DNA from: Oncomelania hupensis
Lineage: Eukaryota > Mollusca > Gastropoda > Littorinimorpha > Pomatiopsidae
DNA length: 64,000 nt
NCBI GenBank assembly: GCA_036898135.1
Contig: CM072526.1
Location: 1,646,534 to 1,710,533 of the forward strand
Direction of reading: 5' to 3'
Positions within the stretch are counted from its first letter, which is position 1. Each line of letters opens with the position of its first letter. The notes under the pieces were generated by a model. It ran no database searches. It was not told the DNA's origin and worked only from the letters and a program-made list of their open reading frames with translations. The position numbers were made by a program, and so were the translations under genes. Of the stretch, positions 1 to 11,051 are shown in pieces.

Positions 1-431
1 ACAACTGGGTTTATTTAAGAATGTAGGAATCGGAAAATGGTTTTTTGACGGAAAGAACGCAAACTTCTTCTAAAAATGTAAGAATCTAATGCAAAATTGG
101 CTCTTTCCGTCTAAAAAGTTGACCTAGTTCGTCTCCTATAGGCGACGAAATAGGTCGAATTTTCTTCAAAATTTCTCTGTGGACTGTATTTTCTCCGTCC
201 AGGATAGAGCACTCCTGTGTACTTAAAACACTCTCATGCACTGCAACTGCACTCCCATGCACTAAAAGAGCACTCCCGCGCACTTAGAAAAAAGTGGGGT
301 CCTGGAAATAAGTGGATTCCAAGCAAATAAACCCATTTGTTACAAAGAAAGACAAGGTCTGCTACCCATTTGTGCGCTTTTGCGGGAACCCACACCCCCA
401 CACCCCCCCCACATTTTTGTAAAAACGACAA
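1..431. other. No gene seen; low-complexity AT- and C-rich DNA
   Basis: I see no coding signal in this stretch. It holds short imperfect repeats of a GCACTCC-type motif (about 205-285) and a C-rich tract near 390-412. Short open frames here have no recognisable composition. Confidence 0.5.
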
Positions 432-937
432 CAGGGATTATTTTGACACACTTTTCATTTTCTTGACATTATTTTGACATTTTCAAATTTTTGAAGCTAT
501 CCCTAACCCTAACCCCTAACCTAACCCTAACCCTTAACCTAACCCTAAGCCTAAAACAGCTGTATCTATACCGGAACCCTATTTTGACGTTAAAATAGGA
601 CAGCCTTCCAAAAAAGTCAAAAGAAACCATGTGGAGTTTCATGAGTGTGTCACTGTAACGTCATTTCTACCCCCCCACACACACATTTTTGTAGAAACGA
701 CGTTCTGATGACTGTTGTGAAAAAAACAGGGATTATTTTGACACACTTTCCATTTCTTTGACATTATTTTGACATTTTCCAATTTTTGAAGCTATCCCTA
801 ACCCTAACCCTAACCCTAAAACAGCTCTAACTCAACGGAGCACTATTTTGACGTCAAAATAGTACGGCCTTCCAAAAATGTCAGAAGAAACCATGTGGAG
901 TTTCATGTGTGTGTCATCAGAACGTCGTTTCTACATC

Positions 938-960
<23 letters not shown>
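432..960 (+). repeat. Two tandem copies of a dispersed repeat carrying telomere-like CCCTAA arrays
   Basis: Two units of roughly 280 bp follow one another. Each reads: a TTATTTTGACA-rich head, GAAGCTAT, an irregular (CCCTAA)n array (about 501-548 and 797-820), AAACAGCT, a palindromic TATTTTGACGT block, then CCATGTGGAGTTTCATG and a C/CA-rich tail. In the second unit the block at 842-863 is a perfect 22-bp palindrome centred on TGACGTCA. A related unit lies in inverted orientation at the other end of the window (63128-63310). The CCCTAA arrays are degenerate, so this is an interspersed repeat that contains telomere-like DNA, not a chromosome end. Confidence 0.7.
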
Positions 961-969
<9 letters not shown>

Positions 970-1348
970 GCGCGCGCGCACCACACACACATACACACGT
1001 AGTAGTCTGTACAGAGACAGAGAGACAGACACACAGATAAGACAGATAAGACAGACAGAATGACAGACATAGAGGATAAATAGCAAAATACCTGGTACAA
1101 TTAATACACTCATGTGATGAAGACAAATTCCTTGCGGTTTTTATTGACATATTTTGGGAGGGGGGGTGGGGGTGGTGGTGGTGGTGGTGAAGGAAACCAA
1201 GATGGCAAGCCATTCTAATATATATTTTCAGACTGAAACACTTAGCTGAAAAGGACGCATTTTCAAATCTGTGACCTAACTTGGCAGGCGATGTTTGACT
1301 CCACTTTAATTATCCTAAAGAAGCAAAAGGATAACATAGAATGCTAGA
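961..1348. other. CA/CG microsatellite and intergenic DNA
   Basis: Contains (CA)n and (CG)n runs at about 955-1000, a (GACA)-rich tract at 1015-1070 and a G-rich GGTGGT run at 1156-1190. No gene is seen. Confidence 0.5.
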
Positions 1349-1350
1349 TT

Positions 1351-1398
<48 letters not shown>

Positions 1399-1690
1399 TC
1401 GTTCTTATATAGCGCTTTTCCAGCTCAAGAGCTGCTCAAGGCGCTGGCCGATTCAGGATCTAACTCAAGCCGCCCGAGACGCCCACCCGCAGCCTTTGGG
1501 CGCATGGTCTGACGCCCGGACAACTGAGCACAATCCTGGGCAGCCAGGGATGGGGGTGATGGACCTAGGTGCATGCTGGGTGTTTTCTTGTCACCGGCAC
1601 TCACCCGTCTAGGACATGAGCGTCAGGATCTTTAAAGTCCGTTATGATGGAATGTATGCGACACAGACTAGACCTCGGTTTATACTCTCA
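1349..1690 (-). repeat. Dispersed repeat R1 with (TTTA)n tail
   Basis: A (TTTA)n run (1349-1397) is followed by a GC-rich body that begins TAATCGTTCTTATATAGCGC and ends near CTCATCCGAAGGAT. A second copy of the same body lies at 50690-50995, and a short piece lies at about 4230-4258. In minus orientation the body ends in GCGCTATATAAGAACG plus a tetranucleotide tail, which is how 3' ends of L2/CR1-like retroposons look. No coding frame is present, so it is a 3' fragment or a non-autonomous derivative. The clade is an inference. Confidence 0.65.
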
Positions 1691-2197
1691 TCCGAAGGAT
1701 CCACTATCCGAACTATTTGCAAGCGAAACAGTTATCACAACCGGCTCAGGCCGCCTAGGTAATGTTGCTATGAAGTTTTATCAAAATCCGTTGAGTGTTT
1801 CTTGCGCGTATACGAAATACAAAAATCAACATAACACTCCAATACCCCCCAAAATAATATAAAAAAATCAGCATACAAAACTAGATATGAAACAAACAAA
1901 CAAACAAACAAACAAACAAACAAACGCTTATCAAGACTAAAAGTAAGCACAATGAAATAGTCACAGGATATACATTGTGTGTGGCTTTGGTTTAGGTTTT
2001 GTTGTCATTTTCTCGCGTTCTGTAAAGATGCCTGTCGAGTTTTTGGAAGTACGGCCACATTCGTCCGTCCCATTAGACGCTACTGGTCCATATGACTTCC
2101 TCTCCAATGAGTTAGAAGTGCGACATGCGATAGTTTCAGACTCTCACGCGGTACGACAAAATCAGTATGACAGATCAGTTCTTCCTTGAAGGCGTGA
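1691..2197. other. No gene seen
   Basis: AT-rich DNA with a (CAAA)n run near 1890-1925. No repeat family or gene could be recognised. Confidence 0.4.
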
Positions 2198-3517
2198 TTT
2201 CCATGGGGTTGTATTATTACCTCTAAATGAGTTTCGCACTTAGATCAAATGCTGGATAAAACCCCATTACTTATAAAAAGGTCTCATTCAGGCTAACGGA
2301 TGACAATAAATTTGCTTTAGATTATAATTATATTCATCCATTTTTCGTGGTCTGATATTTGCAAAATGTGACCATAACAGTCGTGTCCGAGTGTTCGTCT
2401 GCTACACGATTATCACAACCGGCACACGATTAGTACACACGAACAGTACACGATTAAGCTCCCTTGAAATACGCCATTTTGAGCGCTACAGGCGCACGAA
2501 ATGAAGAAAAACCAACACATGTCGTACTACCATAGAGTACACACACACTAACTGCATAAGATGCGCTTTGACTTAGTCGACTAACAAAGACAGACAACCT
2601 GAAGTCTATTGTGATGCTGCATTGGAGTTAAGTCCCGTGCCTTCCCAGCGGTTTGAGCTAACACGGCCTAGCTGTTGTTTTATTGTTTATACGCTTAACG
2701 GACAACTTTCACTCAATAAAGTGTAGATAAATAATCTATCTTATGATCGTACTGTCTAATGTCAAAGTTTGAGAAGAAAACTCTCATTTGTCTTCAGACT
2801 CATTTTAATATGAGCACGACTCATTTTAATGTATTTGACTCAAATATGTATCATCGGCATCGTCGGCAGTCTGAATACAAATGGCATAGTTTGCATCAGT
2901 CACGTGCTGACTAGGCATCAGCTTCTTGCTTTGTTAATCCGGAGTATTACCATTGATATGAAGCCTCTACGTTTATGATGTTATGTTAAATCTTATTACT
3001 CATTAATGTTAACGCTTTGCGTTTGCATCTCATGACTGCGATACAGGCATATTGCAATATTGGTATCGAATACGAAATCTCCCCCTCTCTACTCAAGTCC
3101 CCCCTCCTCTTTTGCTTCCTCTCCCCCTCCACTCCCCCCCCCCAAGCACAGGCGGTCGAATAGCGTAATTATCTGTTAAGCATTGTCCGTTCGTAATGGC
3201 AAAAATATACATGTGTGTACGTGTGTGTGTGCGGTGTGTGTGTGTGAGATGCTTCAGATTTTGTGTGTGTTGGTGTGTGTGTGAGTGTGTGTGTGTGTGT
3301 GTGTGTTTGTGTGTGCGAGGTGCTTCAGATTTTGTGTGTGTGTGTGTGTGTATCATTTTTTTTAAACAGAATATAATATCTGTTAAAGAATCATTGCGCG
3401 GCCAAAGTCCTCTCTTACGTTCAATGCTATTAGCGTTAGGGAGGACTGCAGATCGAAGCGAGTTTTTGTGTGAGGAGGGGGTGATTAAATGTTAACAGGC
3501 GTTATAAAGATAAGAGT

Positions 3518-3600
<83 letters not shown>

Positions 3601-4296
3601 GCTTTAAATTTAACAAAAATTGATCATGTTATGAGACGTGGACAAATCATGTTCAATGGTATTAACCCGTTTGATTGGCGTCTGTCAATCGCCTGTCAGT
3701 CACAAAATGTCTACCACCCATAATCTCGTTCGAGCCACACCTCCTTTCATGTCAGCATTCTTACTTCATGGTATTCCTTTTTCTCTTTCGGTCTCCCTTT
3801 CCCCTCCTTTTCTATCTCACGCTGTATACATCCTTACCCACATCACCTTGGCCTAAATATCCTTGCAACAATCTGGCCCCCAGGACTTTTAGTTTTGTGT
3901 GCGTGTGCAATGTACACCTTATTTCCATTTTTATTTCCTACCTCAAGCAAATAATGTTCCTATATATAAAATATAGTCCTTTTGACACCAGGACGCGTCT
4001 CAATCTCCATCGTTCTTTATTTTCGTTATTTCTTCCATTCTTCTGTCCTTTTTCTTTCTTTTTAAAAAATTTTCATTCTTCTGTCCTCAAAGGCAGAAAC
4101 ATTGAAGCTTCAAATGTCAATTAGCGATAATATTGCAGCCTATACAGGGATTGGGTTCCAAGCTACTTGACGGTCGTAAGTGCCGAACAAAATTACATGA
4201 CCCCGAGAAGCATGCAAGGTGTCCTTACTCCTTCGGATGAGAGTATAAACCGAGGTCTTGCCTGTGCAGTTTGATTCCGAGCGATTGTTTTGCCGC

Positions 4297-4895
4297 TTTT
4301 GGGGTGCCGGGGGATTCAGTATAAATAGTATCCCCACTGTCTGGAAATGTAGTGCTTTAAATTTCATACTGTCGCTGTCTTTCTCATTTGCTCTTTCTCA
4401 TTCCTGCTCTGTTCTATCAATCTGCTATACTATCGTCTTCTTCGCTAGCCCAGTCTCCTACCTTTTTTCTTAAAAACTCTTCCGGGATAAGACTCCTTAT
4501 TTGTGTATGCGGTCTGTTGGATCAGCTTGGGAATATTGGACGCTTTCTGCCAGGTGGTCACTAGGGCTTCCTATGATGTTATTATTTAGCAATGTAGGCA
4601 TTTTATATGTATGTGTTATGTTGATAATTTATAATGATGTTTGTATTCTATTTTGTTTTTTGTAAACGGGGGTTCGATAAGTTGGGGTGAAGCCTCAGCC
4701 GTCCGCTGCGTGGGATGTCTTTATTGTAAAGTGACTGGCTGGTGGAGAGCTTTCGGTTTAACCACTAGGGTTGTTTCAGCAGATCTTTTATGCGGATCGG
4801 GGGTTGTCCGGTCCTGATTTGGCTCGGAAGAGTCCGCTGGACCTAAAGCAATAATAATGTAATGTAATGTAATGTAATGTAATGTAATGTAATGC
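4297..4895 (+). repeat. Non-autonomous retroposon-like repeat NA1 with (TAATG)n tail
   Basis: A body of about 560 bp starts near TTTTGGGGTGCCGGGGG, passes TATAAATAGTATCCCCAC, and ends in GTCCGCTGGACCTAAAGCAATAA followed by a pentanucleotide (TAATG)n tail at about 4856-4893. Further copies are at 14104-14672, 29485-30058 and 61862-62440 (all minus) and 43447-43938 (plus). Only 3' tips are seen at about 9830-9905, 25366-25395 and 35823-35880. I find no open frame. A short-repeat tail on a fixed 3' end is what LINE-mobilised retroposons show. I do not recognise a named family. Confidence 0.65.
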
Positions 4896-5247
4896 TTTCC
4901 TAAGCCACAATCCTTTTTGTAACTAGAAGGGCACAGATCAAATGACTCACATGCTCCTTTTAGAACTTGCAATATGTAACATGAAAATGAGTGCCCAGAA
5001 TTGTTTTTTTAAAGAAATGAAACGGTGGCATTAAAATGCAAAAGTAATACGGCCTTTGATCTTTCTATGCTCTTGACCTTGAGATTACCTTGACCTCCGG
5101 TTCCAAATACACTTAAATATGATCAAATAAACTACAGCAAGAGTTGTATTATGGGCAAAAAACATTGACTTTTGGAGGACCTTGATCTTCTTTGACCTTG
5201 ACCCGGAGGAGGAAAAGGAGGAGGAGGACGACGACGACGCCTTTAGG
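4896..5247. other. No gene seen
   Basis: AT-rich spacer with CTTGACCTTGA-type short repeats near 5050-5200 and a GAGGAGGACGAC tract at 5205-5240. Confidence 0.4.
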
Positions 5248-5420
5248 GGCCGGGTAGCTCAGTTGGTAAGAGCGTCTTGCTAGTAACCGAAAGGTCGCTG
5301 GTTCGAATCCCGGATGCGAACTTGTTTTTTCCAACCTAGTTCCAGTCATTGGCCGAAAAAGGCAATTACCGAAGTCGAACGAAGCTCTCCGAGTCGAGCA
5401 AAACTATCCGATGTTTTACG
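5248..5420 (+). repeat. tRNA-headed SINE (SINE-A, Thr-like head)
   Basis: The head has a polymerase III A box (TAGCTCAGTTGGTAAGAGC), an anticodon-loop-like CTAGTAA and a B box (GGTTCGAATCC), followed by a body with CCAACCTAGTTCCAGTCATT. It does not pair as a functional tRNA, because the 3' half of the acceptor stem is missing. Pieces of the same SINE lie at 10405-10640, 37638-37803 and 44525-44600. This is a retroposed SINE. Confidence 0.75.
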
Positions 5421-5945
5421 AACGAATGCTGGCAGGACTACGTGAAACCACAGGCTGGGAAGTCTCGTCTTTCGTAGGCCTCAATTAAATACTATACTAC
5501 GTACGTATGTCGGAGGCCCACGAGTTTACAAAGACAAAAGAAAAAACTTCAGAGCCTGTGGTTAAACATCCGTGCATAAAAATAGCCGCTGTTGCTTCTA
5601 GATCTAATTCTGTTTCGATCTGCACAGCTTCAAGCTGTAAGTGTAAGTCAAGTCGAGATTCGCATTTTGAAGCAGTTATTATTATTATTATTATTTTATG
5701 ATGATTAATATACTGACACAATTAGTAATAAAGAGTAAAAGTAATACATAACACATAATGCACACATACAACGATTTCACATCTATATCAACAATAAAAC
5801 CATGACAAAACTTCAAAGCGCTATGGATACGTTGATGTCCCTTCAGCACAAGGCAAAGCAAGTTTGTAATGGTCTCAAAAAACAGTGACATTTTTATTGC
5901 AAGCACCAAAGCAATTTTTTTAACTAATATTTTTCTTTTTAACTA
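5421..5945. other. No gene seen
   Basis: SINE-flanking, AT-rich DNA with an (ATT)n run at 5675-5698. No support for coding. Confidence 0.4.
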
Positions 5946-5952
5946 TCCTATC

Positions 5953-8142
5953 CTATCCTGTCCCGTAACCCGAAGGTCGTAGGGGCACCACAGATGATCG
6001 TTTAACCAGCATACTCCATCTTTCTCTGTCCTCAGCAGCCCTGATGGCTTCGCTCAGTGTCAAACCAGTCCATTCTCGAATGTTGTCCTCCCACCTCTTT
6101 TTCGGTCTCCCTCTTCTTCTACCTCCTTGCACTGTGCCTTGCAGAATAGTCTTTGCAAGGCCTGATGATCTGGTGACGTGGCCATACCACCGAAGTTTCC
6201 GTTTCTTCACCACTGTTAGCAGGTCATCGTGTTGTCCAATGGCTTGTGTGATGGTCTGTCGGACTTCGTCGTTGGTGATGTGTTGGGTATAGGAAATGCC
6301 CAGAAGTCTTCTGTAGCACCTCATCTCCATGCTTTGTATTCTTCGTTGGAGATCTGCTGTGAGGGTCCATGCTTCGCAAGCATATAGGAAGATGGAGATG
6401 ACAAGGGAGCGCAGCAGTCTTACTTTGGAATGTAGACTGATGGTCCTGTCTTTCCAAATGGGCTTCAACCTTGTCAGGGCAGCAGTTGTTTGTGCGATCC
6501 TGGAGAGGACTTCCTGTCGGGACCCATTGTCTGATACAATGGCTCCTAAATATTTGAAGCTATGCACTGTGTCGAGGGATTGGCCTTGGACTTTGATGTC
6601 CGTATTGATGCCATTGGTGTTGTTGGTCATCATTTTGGTCTTCTCTGCACTTATTTCCATTCCATAGGCTTTGGAGGTGGTGTCAAGCCTCTGTGCCAGC
6701 TGTTCAAGTTCTTGTTCCTCTCCAGCCAATCCATCAATGTCATCTGCAAAACGAAGATTGGAGATTGCTCTACCCCCTATGCTGACTGTGCCTTCATGGT
6801 CTGCAAGAGCATCCGACATGATGCGCTCTAGGAAGATGTTGAAGAGTGTTGGAGAGAGTAGGCATCCTTGACGCACACCGATTGTTGTTCTGAACCAATT
6901 CCCGATGGCTCTGTTGTGGAGGACTGCACTGGTAGCCTTGTCATACAGGCTTTTGATGACTTCAATAATTTTAGGGCTGATGTTGTACACTTTCATTGTT
7001 GCCCATAGAGCTGCATGCCAGACTCGGTCAAACGCCTTCTTGAAGTCTATGAACACATGATATAGATGTTGTTGGTGCTGTAGGTATTTCTCACAGATTA
7101 TTCTGAGGTTGAAAATCTGCTCAGTGGTACTTCGCCCTGCCCTGAATCCTGCTTGTTCTTCAGCTATGATTTGTTCAGCTTTGGGTTTCAACCTGTTGAG
7201 TATTATTTTCAGGAGGACCTTGCTGGGATGGCTGATGAGGCTGATGGTCCGGTAATTTTCACACTCCTGAAGGTTACCTTTTTTGGGAAGAGTGATGACA
7301 AGCGACTGGGTCCATGGTATAGGCCACTCCCCACTCTGCCAGATCTTGTTACAGATAATGGTGAGGGCATCAATCATCGCTTCTCCTCCTGCTTGTAGCA
7401 GTTCCGCGGGTATGTTGTCCACTCCCGCTGACTTCCCTTTCTTTAGCGCTTGCACTGCTGCCTCAACTTCTTCCCGGAGAATTGGGAGGATTTCTTCTTC
7501 TTCTCTGTTCTCGGGACATGCTAGAACTGATGGGTCTCCATTTGGTGTATGGTTGTAAAGGTCAGAGCAGTACTCTGTCCATCTGTCCAAGACTTCTTGT
7601 TCTTCTGTAAGGCATATGCCAGACTTGCTTTGGATAGTGGAGACTTTGGGCTGTTTGACACTTGTCAGCCGCTTCACAAGCTGGTAGGCCTTCTTGCTGT
7701 TGTTCTTGTTCAGACTGTTCTCTATTTCCTGGCATTGATCTTCTATCCAGTTCTCCTTTGCTGTGAGCATGCCTTTTCGGATGTCATTGTTGATTTTTCG
7801 GTAGACATCAGCTCCCTGTGAGGTGTTCTTTTTCTTTTTCATCTCTCTTCGTTTATCACACAGATCCAAAAGTTCAGGTGTGATCCACAGCTTCTTCTTT
7901 GGTCGGTGCTTGCCAAGGATCTCAGTGGCGACATCTGTCACAGCTGAGTTGAAGGTGGTGGTCATGGTGTTGACATCTACTTCACCAGCCCCCAAAATGA
8001 GCAGTGGTGCAAATTTCCCTCCAATTGTGGCCTGAAATAGTTCTGCCACCTCCGGGTCTTGCAGTTTGTCCAGGTCGAACTTCAGTCTAGTGCACTTTGC
8101 TGTATTTACTCTCTTCAAGTGGAGCCGGAAAGACATCATCAC
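5953..8142 (-). CDS. Reverse transcriptase part of RTE-type polyprotein
   Basis: This 729-residue frame is the reverse transcriptase of a non-LTR retrotransposon, which copies element RNA into DNA at a nicked chromosomal target. In order it shows a linker, KGKSAGVDNIPAELL (about residues 235-250), the template-grip block FRAGRSTTEQIF, FIDFKKAFDRVWH with the first catalytic Asp, GVRQGCLLSPTLFNIFLE, and LRFADDIDGLAG with the catalytic Asp pair. The thumb then has YLGAIVSDNGSRQEVL, and the C-terminus ends in an RWYGHVTR...GRPKKRWEDNI block common to RTE-like enzymes. The methionine at 8142 is not the natural start: homologous residues (GADIGSDHDLV) lie just upstream in the same frame and belong to the endonuclease domain. 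No stop interrupts the frame. Confidence 0.9.
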   Translation of the reverse strand: MMMSFRLHLKRVNTAKCTRLKFDLDKLQDPEVAELFQATIGGKFAPLLILGAGEVDVNTMTTTFNSAVTDVATEILGKHRPKKKLWITPELLDLCDKRREMKKKKNTSQGADVYRKINNDIRKGMLTAKENWIEDQCQEIENSLNKNNSKKAYQLVKRLTSVKQPKVSTIQSKSGICLTEEQEVLDRWTEYCSDLYNHTPNGDPSVLACPENREEEEILPILREEVEAAVQALKKGKSAGVDNIPAELLQAGGEAMIDALTIICNKIWQSGEWPIPWTQSLVITLPKKGNLQECENYRTISLISHPSKVLLKIILNRLKPKAEQIIAEEQAGFRAGRSTTEQIFNLRIICEKYLQHQQHLYHVFIDFKKAFDRVWHAALWATMKVYNISPKIIEVIKSLYDKATSAVLHNRAIGNWFRTTIGVRQGCLLSPTLFNIFLERIMSDALADHEGTVSIGGRAISNLRFADDIDGLAGEEQELEQLAQRLDTTSKAYGMEISAEKTKMMTNNTNGINTDIKVQGQSLDTVHSFKYLGAIVSDNGSRQEVLSRIAQTTAALTRLKPIWKDRTISLHSKVRLLRSLVISIFLYACEAWTLTADLQRRIQSMEMRCYRRLLGISYTQHITNDEVRQTITQAIGQHDDLLTVVKKRKLRWYGHVTRSSGLAKTILQGTVQGGRRRGRPKKRWEDNIREWTGLTLSEAIRAAEDRERWSMLVKRSSVVPLRPSGYGTG

Positions 8143-8152
8143 GAGATCGTGG

Positions 8153-9061
8153 TCACTTCCGATGTCTGCTCCTGGAAAAGTACGTGTCCTGCCAATGTTG
8201 ATGCTTGATCTGAAGCGTTTTCTTGACCATGATGTAGTCTATTTGGTTGTGATGCTCCCCGCCAGGACTGTGCCATGTCCATCGTCGGGAGTTTTTGTGG
8301 AGACCAAGCGTGTTTGCCAGTACCAGATTGTTGTATCTGGCAAACTCCAAGAGTCTCAGACCCCTGTCATTTGTCTCGTTGTTGCAGTGGGGTCCACATG
8401 TGTCTCCCCAGTTGTGGTGCGCATCTTGGCCAACCTTGGCATTCCAGTCGCCTTGCACTATGACTATGTCCTTCTTCGGCACTTGGTCAAGGACCGCCTG
8501 TAGATTTTCATAAAAATCCTCCACTTCGCTGTCGTCATAGTCTGATGTTGGGGCGTAGGCCTGGATGATGGTGATGTTGAAAGGGGCTGCTCTCAGGCGG
8601 ATGGTAATGAGTCTACTGGAGACTGGGCGGCAACCCATGACAGTGGCTAGAATGTTCTTGTGGACCAAGAATCCAACGCCGTGTTCGTGCCTGTCATCCC
8701 TACCGCTGAAATAGAGCTTGTGGCCTTTGTCGGTCGTTGTTTCACCTAGGCCTTTCCAGCGCAGTTCGCTGATACCTAGAACATTCCATCGATAGTGGTC
8801 CAACTCGTGGGCCAGTTCTTCTAATTTTCCTTCCGCAGTTAGGGTCCTGACATTCCAGGTTCCTATGACGATGTTGTTTCTCGTGCGGATCTTGCTAAAT
8901 TGTCCATCAGTAGCATACTTAACACCTCCGTCCTGGTGGCCAACGGAAGGCGCGGTCCTTGTGCCGTGTGACGACCCGGGCGACGACCGATCCGGTATGG
9001 AATTAGTGGGTTGTGTCATCATGTAGTGTGTCTTGGGCAAAAAAGACCTGGCGGTGCCCAA
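8153..9061 (-). pseudogene. AP endonuclease part of RTE-type polyprotein, frameshifted at its end
   Basis: This frame encodes an APE-like endonuclease, the domain that nicks target DNA. It shows GTWNVRTLT, ISELRWKG (catalytic Glu), GVGFLVHK, IQAYAPTSD, GDWNAKVGQ and HNQIDYIMV. Family members finish with a SDHDLV block holding the catalytic His. Here that block (GSDHDLVMM) is read in another frame near 8150-8165. An extra T in the TTTT run at 8218-8221 (plus strand) explains the switch: frame one gives KKTLQIKHQH and ends in a stop, while the other gives KKRFRSSINIGRTRTF and joins the reverse transcriptase. The element therefore cannot make its polyprotein without a frameshift. Confidence 0.85.
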
Positions 9062-9300
9062 TCCTCTCCAGGCTGTTGGCCACAGCCGAAATCCACGAAT
9101 ACAGTGTGGCTCGCCTTGGCCCTGAGCACATGGTCGTTGAACCTGTAGTAACGTGAGGTTCCTCCGCCCTGGCCGGTGACTTCTGTGTAGAAGACTTTCG
9201 CCCAGTGATGCCGTGCTAACATCACCCCTGTTAGTCGCCTCTTACGACACGCCGGGAAACGTTGGGTCTATTCTATTTAATGCCCGAACCCACAGAGCAG

Positions 9301-9607
9301 AGCTTTTTAACTGATACAGTAAATTTGTTATATGTATTTCAATTATATGTATTTTAATGAAAAACACGTATTAAAAAAATGTTGCGTGGCAGGCGGAAAT
9401 TTCCATAAATCATCTGAAAACTTTGGTAAATCAAAAAAACAAACAAACAAAAAAACAACCCCCCCAAAAAAAAAAAAAACCCAGTAACACCATCTGAATA
9501 TTTTGGGTTACACCCAACTTCAGCAAAAACAAACAAAACGTCACTGACCATATTTACACCATTGAGCACGCACAGCAGCACAATATTCTTTTTTTTTTTT
9601 GAAGTAG

Positions 9608-9643
<36 letters not shown>

Positions 9644-9647
9644 TAAC

Positions 9648-9710
<63 letters not shown>

Positions 9711-9753
9711 CAAACAAAACAAATAAATTCATTAAAGATTTAACTAAATAACT

Positions 9754-9817
<64 letters not shown>

Positions 9818-10404
9818 TACTGCTACTAGCGAAGTTGTGGTCTTGATTTTGTGGTCCTGATTCGGCTCTTTGCAGTCTGCTGGACCCTGTGAGCAATGAA
9901 TAACTAATTAGCTATTAATTTTACTCTGATCTCGAGTTATAAAAAAAAAAAAAATTCGCTTAGCCTACTCGTCCATCTCCGGAAATTTTAAGATTCGAAT
10001 ATAATAAAGTATAGGCCTAATTATTATTAATTAGAAAAGATATAGTTTATACATTTATTTACGTATAAAACAAACAATACAGGTCTAATAATTATATTCA
10101 GCTAGTGAGCTTCTTCGCTGCGCGGAGACAGACTTATAATATATAATGTAGATTAAGCCTATGTATACTGTATAACAGTGTCTACTTGGTTCTAGGCAGG
10201 AAATGGGGCATTCTGTTATTAGCCTACTGCTGAGAACTAACAAAATGCAAATCAAGGAATGCAACTATTAAATATGGTCGTTAAAAATTATGCTCATATT
10301 ACCAAAGTATACCGTTGCGAAATGCTAATCTGTGTAAATCGAACAGAATTAGAAGCAACAGCGATCATTTTTAATGTCAACTAGTCGTAGTCATGCAAGC
10401 ATCA
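9301..10404. other. Simple repeats and repeat debris
   Basis: Contains (TAA)n at 9609-9706, (CTA)n at 9755-9815 and an NA1-type 3' tip near 9830-9905 (TCGGCTCTTTGCAGTCTGC). The rest, to 10404, is AT-rich with no recognisable gene. Confidence 0.55.
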
Positions 10405-10640
10405 TTTCGTAACACATCGGAGAGCTTCGTTCGACTTCGGTGATTGCCTTTTTGGGCGAATGACTGGAACTAGGTTGGAAAAAACAAGTTTGCATCCCGG
10501 ATTGGTCAACGTGTGATCATATTATTTTCCCCTTTACCAACAACTGGCCCGCTGGTGTCAGTATAAATCGGTCCAGTAGTCACCTATCTGCGAAAGTGTC
10601 GTGTGATTATAATCTACAAAACAACAACAACGACGACGCC
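10405..10640. repeat. Two SINE-A pieces fused head to head
   Basis: About 10405-10497 is the minus-strand tail of SINE-A (GAGAGCTTCGTTCGACTTCGG ending TTTGCATCCCGG). About 10492-10640 is a plus-strand body that in the copy at 37665-37800 follows the tRNA head (GATCAACGTGTGATCATATT, then TATAAAT, ending in an ACA-rich tail). The two orientations meet at CCCGG, which contains the palindrome CCGG. Confidence 0.65.
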
Positions 10641-10978
10641 ACCGTGATCATAAAATAACAGGTTGATTATGATAATCACGATAACAATTACGATGACAAG
10701 TACGTTTGAAAAAATTGTTTCGAAATACACTGCAGTCGTGAATAATTTGTTTGGATGAATTTCCCCTCAGGAGTTGTATGTGTGTTAGCATAATTTTGCA
10801 ATTTGATAACCCCAGCTAAGTGTCTCTCTCTCTCGCGCTCTCTCTGTTCATGTGTGTGTGTGTTTGTGCTTGCGTGTCCATTGTCTTTCCTACAAGGGTG
10901 TCTCTAATGACAGTTTTCTTCTAAAACCTCCTCAGATTTAATAGTTACATTTTGATTTACAATCTACATCATCGTGTT

Positions 10979-11051
<73 letters not shown>

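Larger units (their letters stand above)
5946..9300 (-). mobile_element. RTE-type non-LTR retrotransposon, nearly full length, one frameshift
   Basis: The element reads on the minus strand. Its 5' end is near 9300 (leader with CCCGGCGTGTCGTAAGAGGCGAC), followed by an AP endonuclease frame, then a reverse transcriptase frame, a short 3' end and a GGATA repeat tail at about 5946-5960. The two frames belong to one polyprotein split by a single extra base at 8218-8221. No poly(A) tail is present; RTE-clade elements typically end in short tandem repeats. The same family gave the fragments at 13818-14103, 20766-21628, 38822-39063, 42309-43080, 47862-48750 and 59745-59900. Clade assignment rests on protein motifs and layout, not on a search. 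Confidence 0.88.

Noticed and set aside
501..548. A chromosome end or intact telomere
   Set aside because: The arrays are short and degenerate, lie inside a dispersed repeat unit, and ordinary sequence continues on both sides.
5248..5320. tRNA-Thr gene (and other tRNA genes at 15640, 31130, 40237)
   Set aside because: A and B boxes are present, but the acceptor stems do not pair and the heads are fused to SINE bodies found in several copies.
6044..8503. Several plus-strand open frames over the RTE element
   Set aside because: They are antisense shadows of the endonuclease and reverse transcriptase frames.
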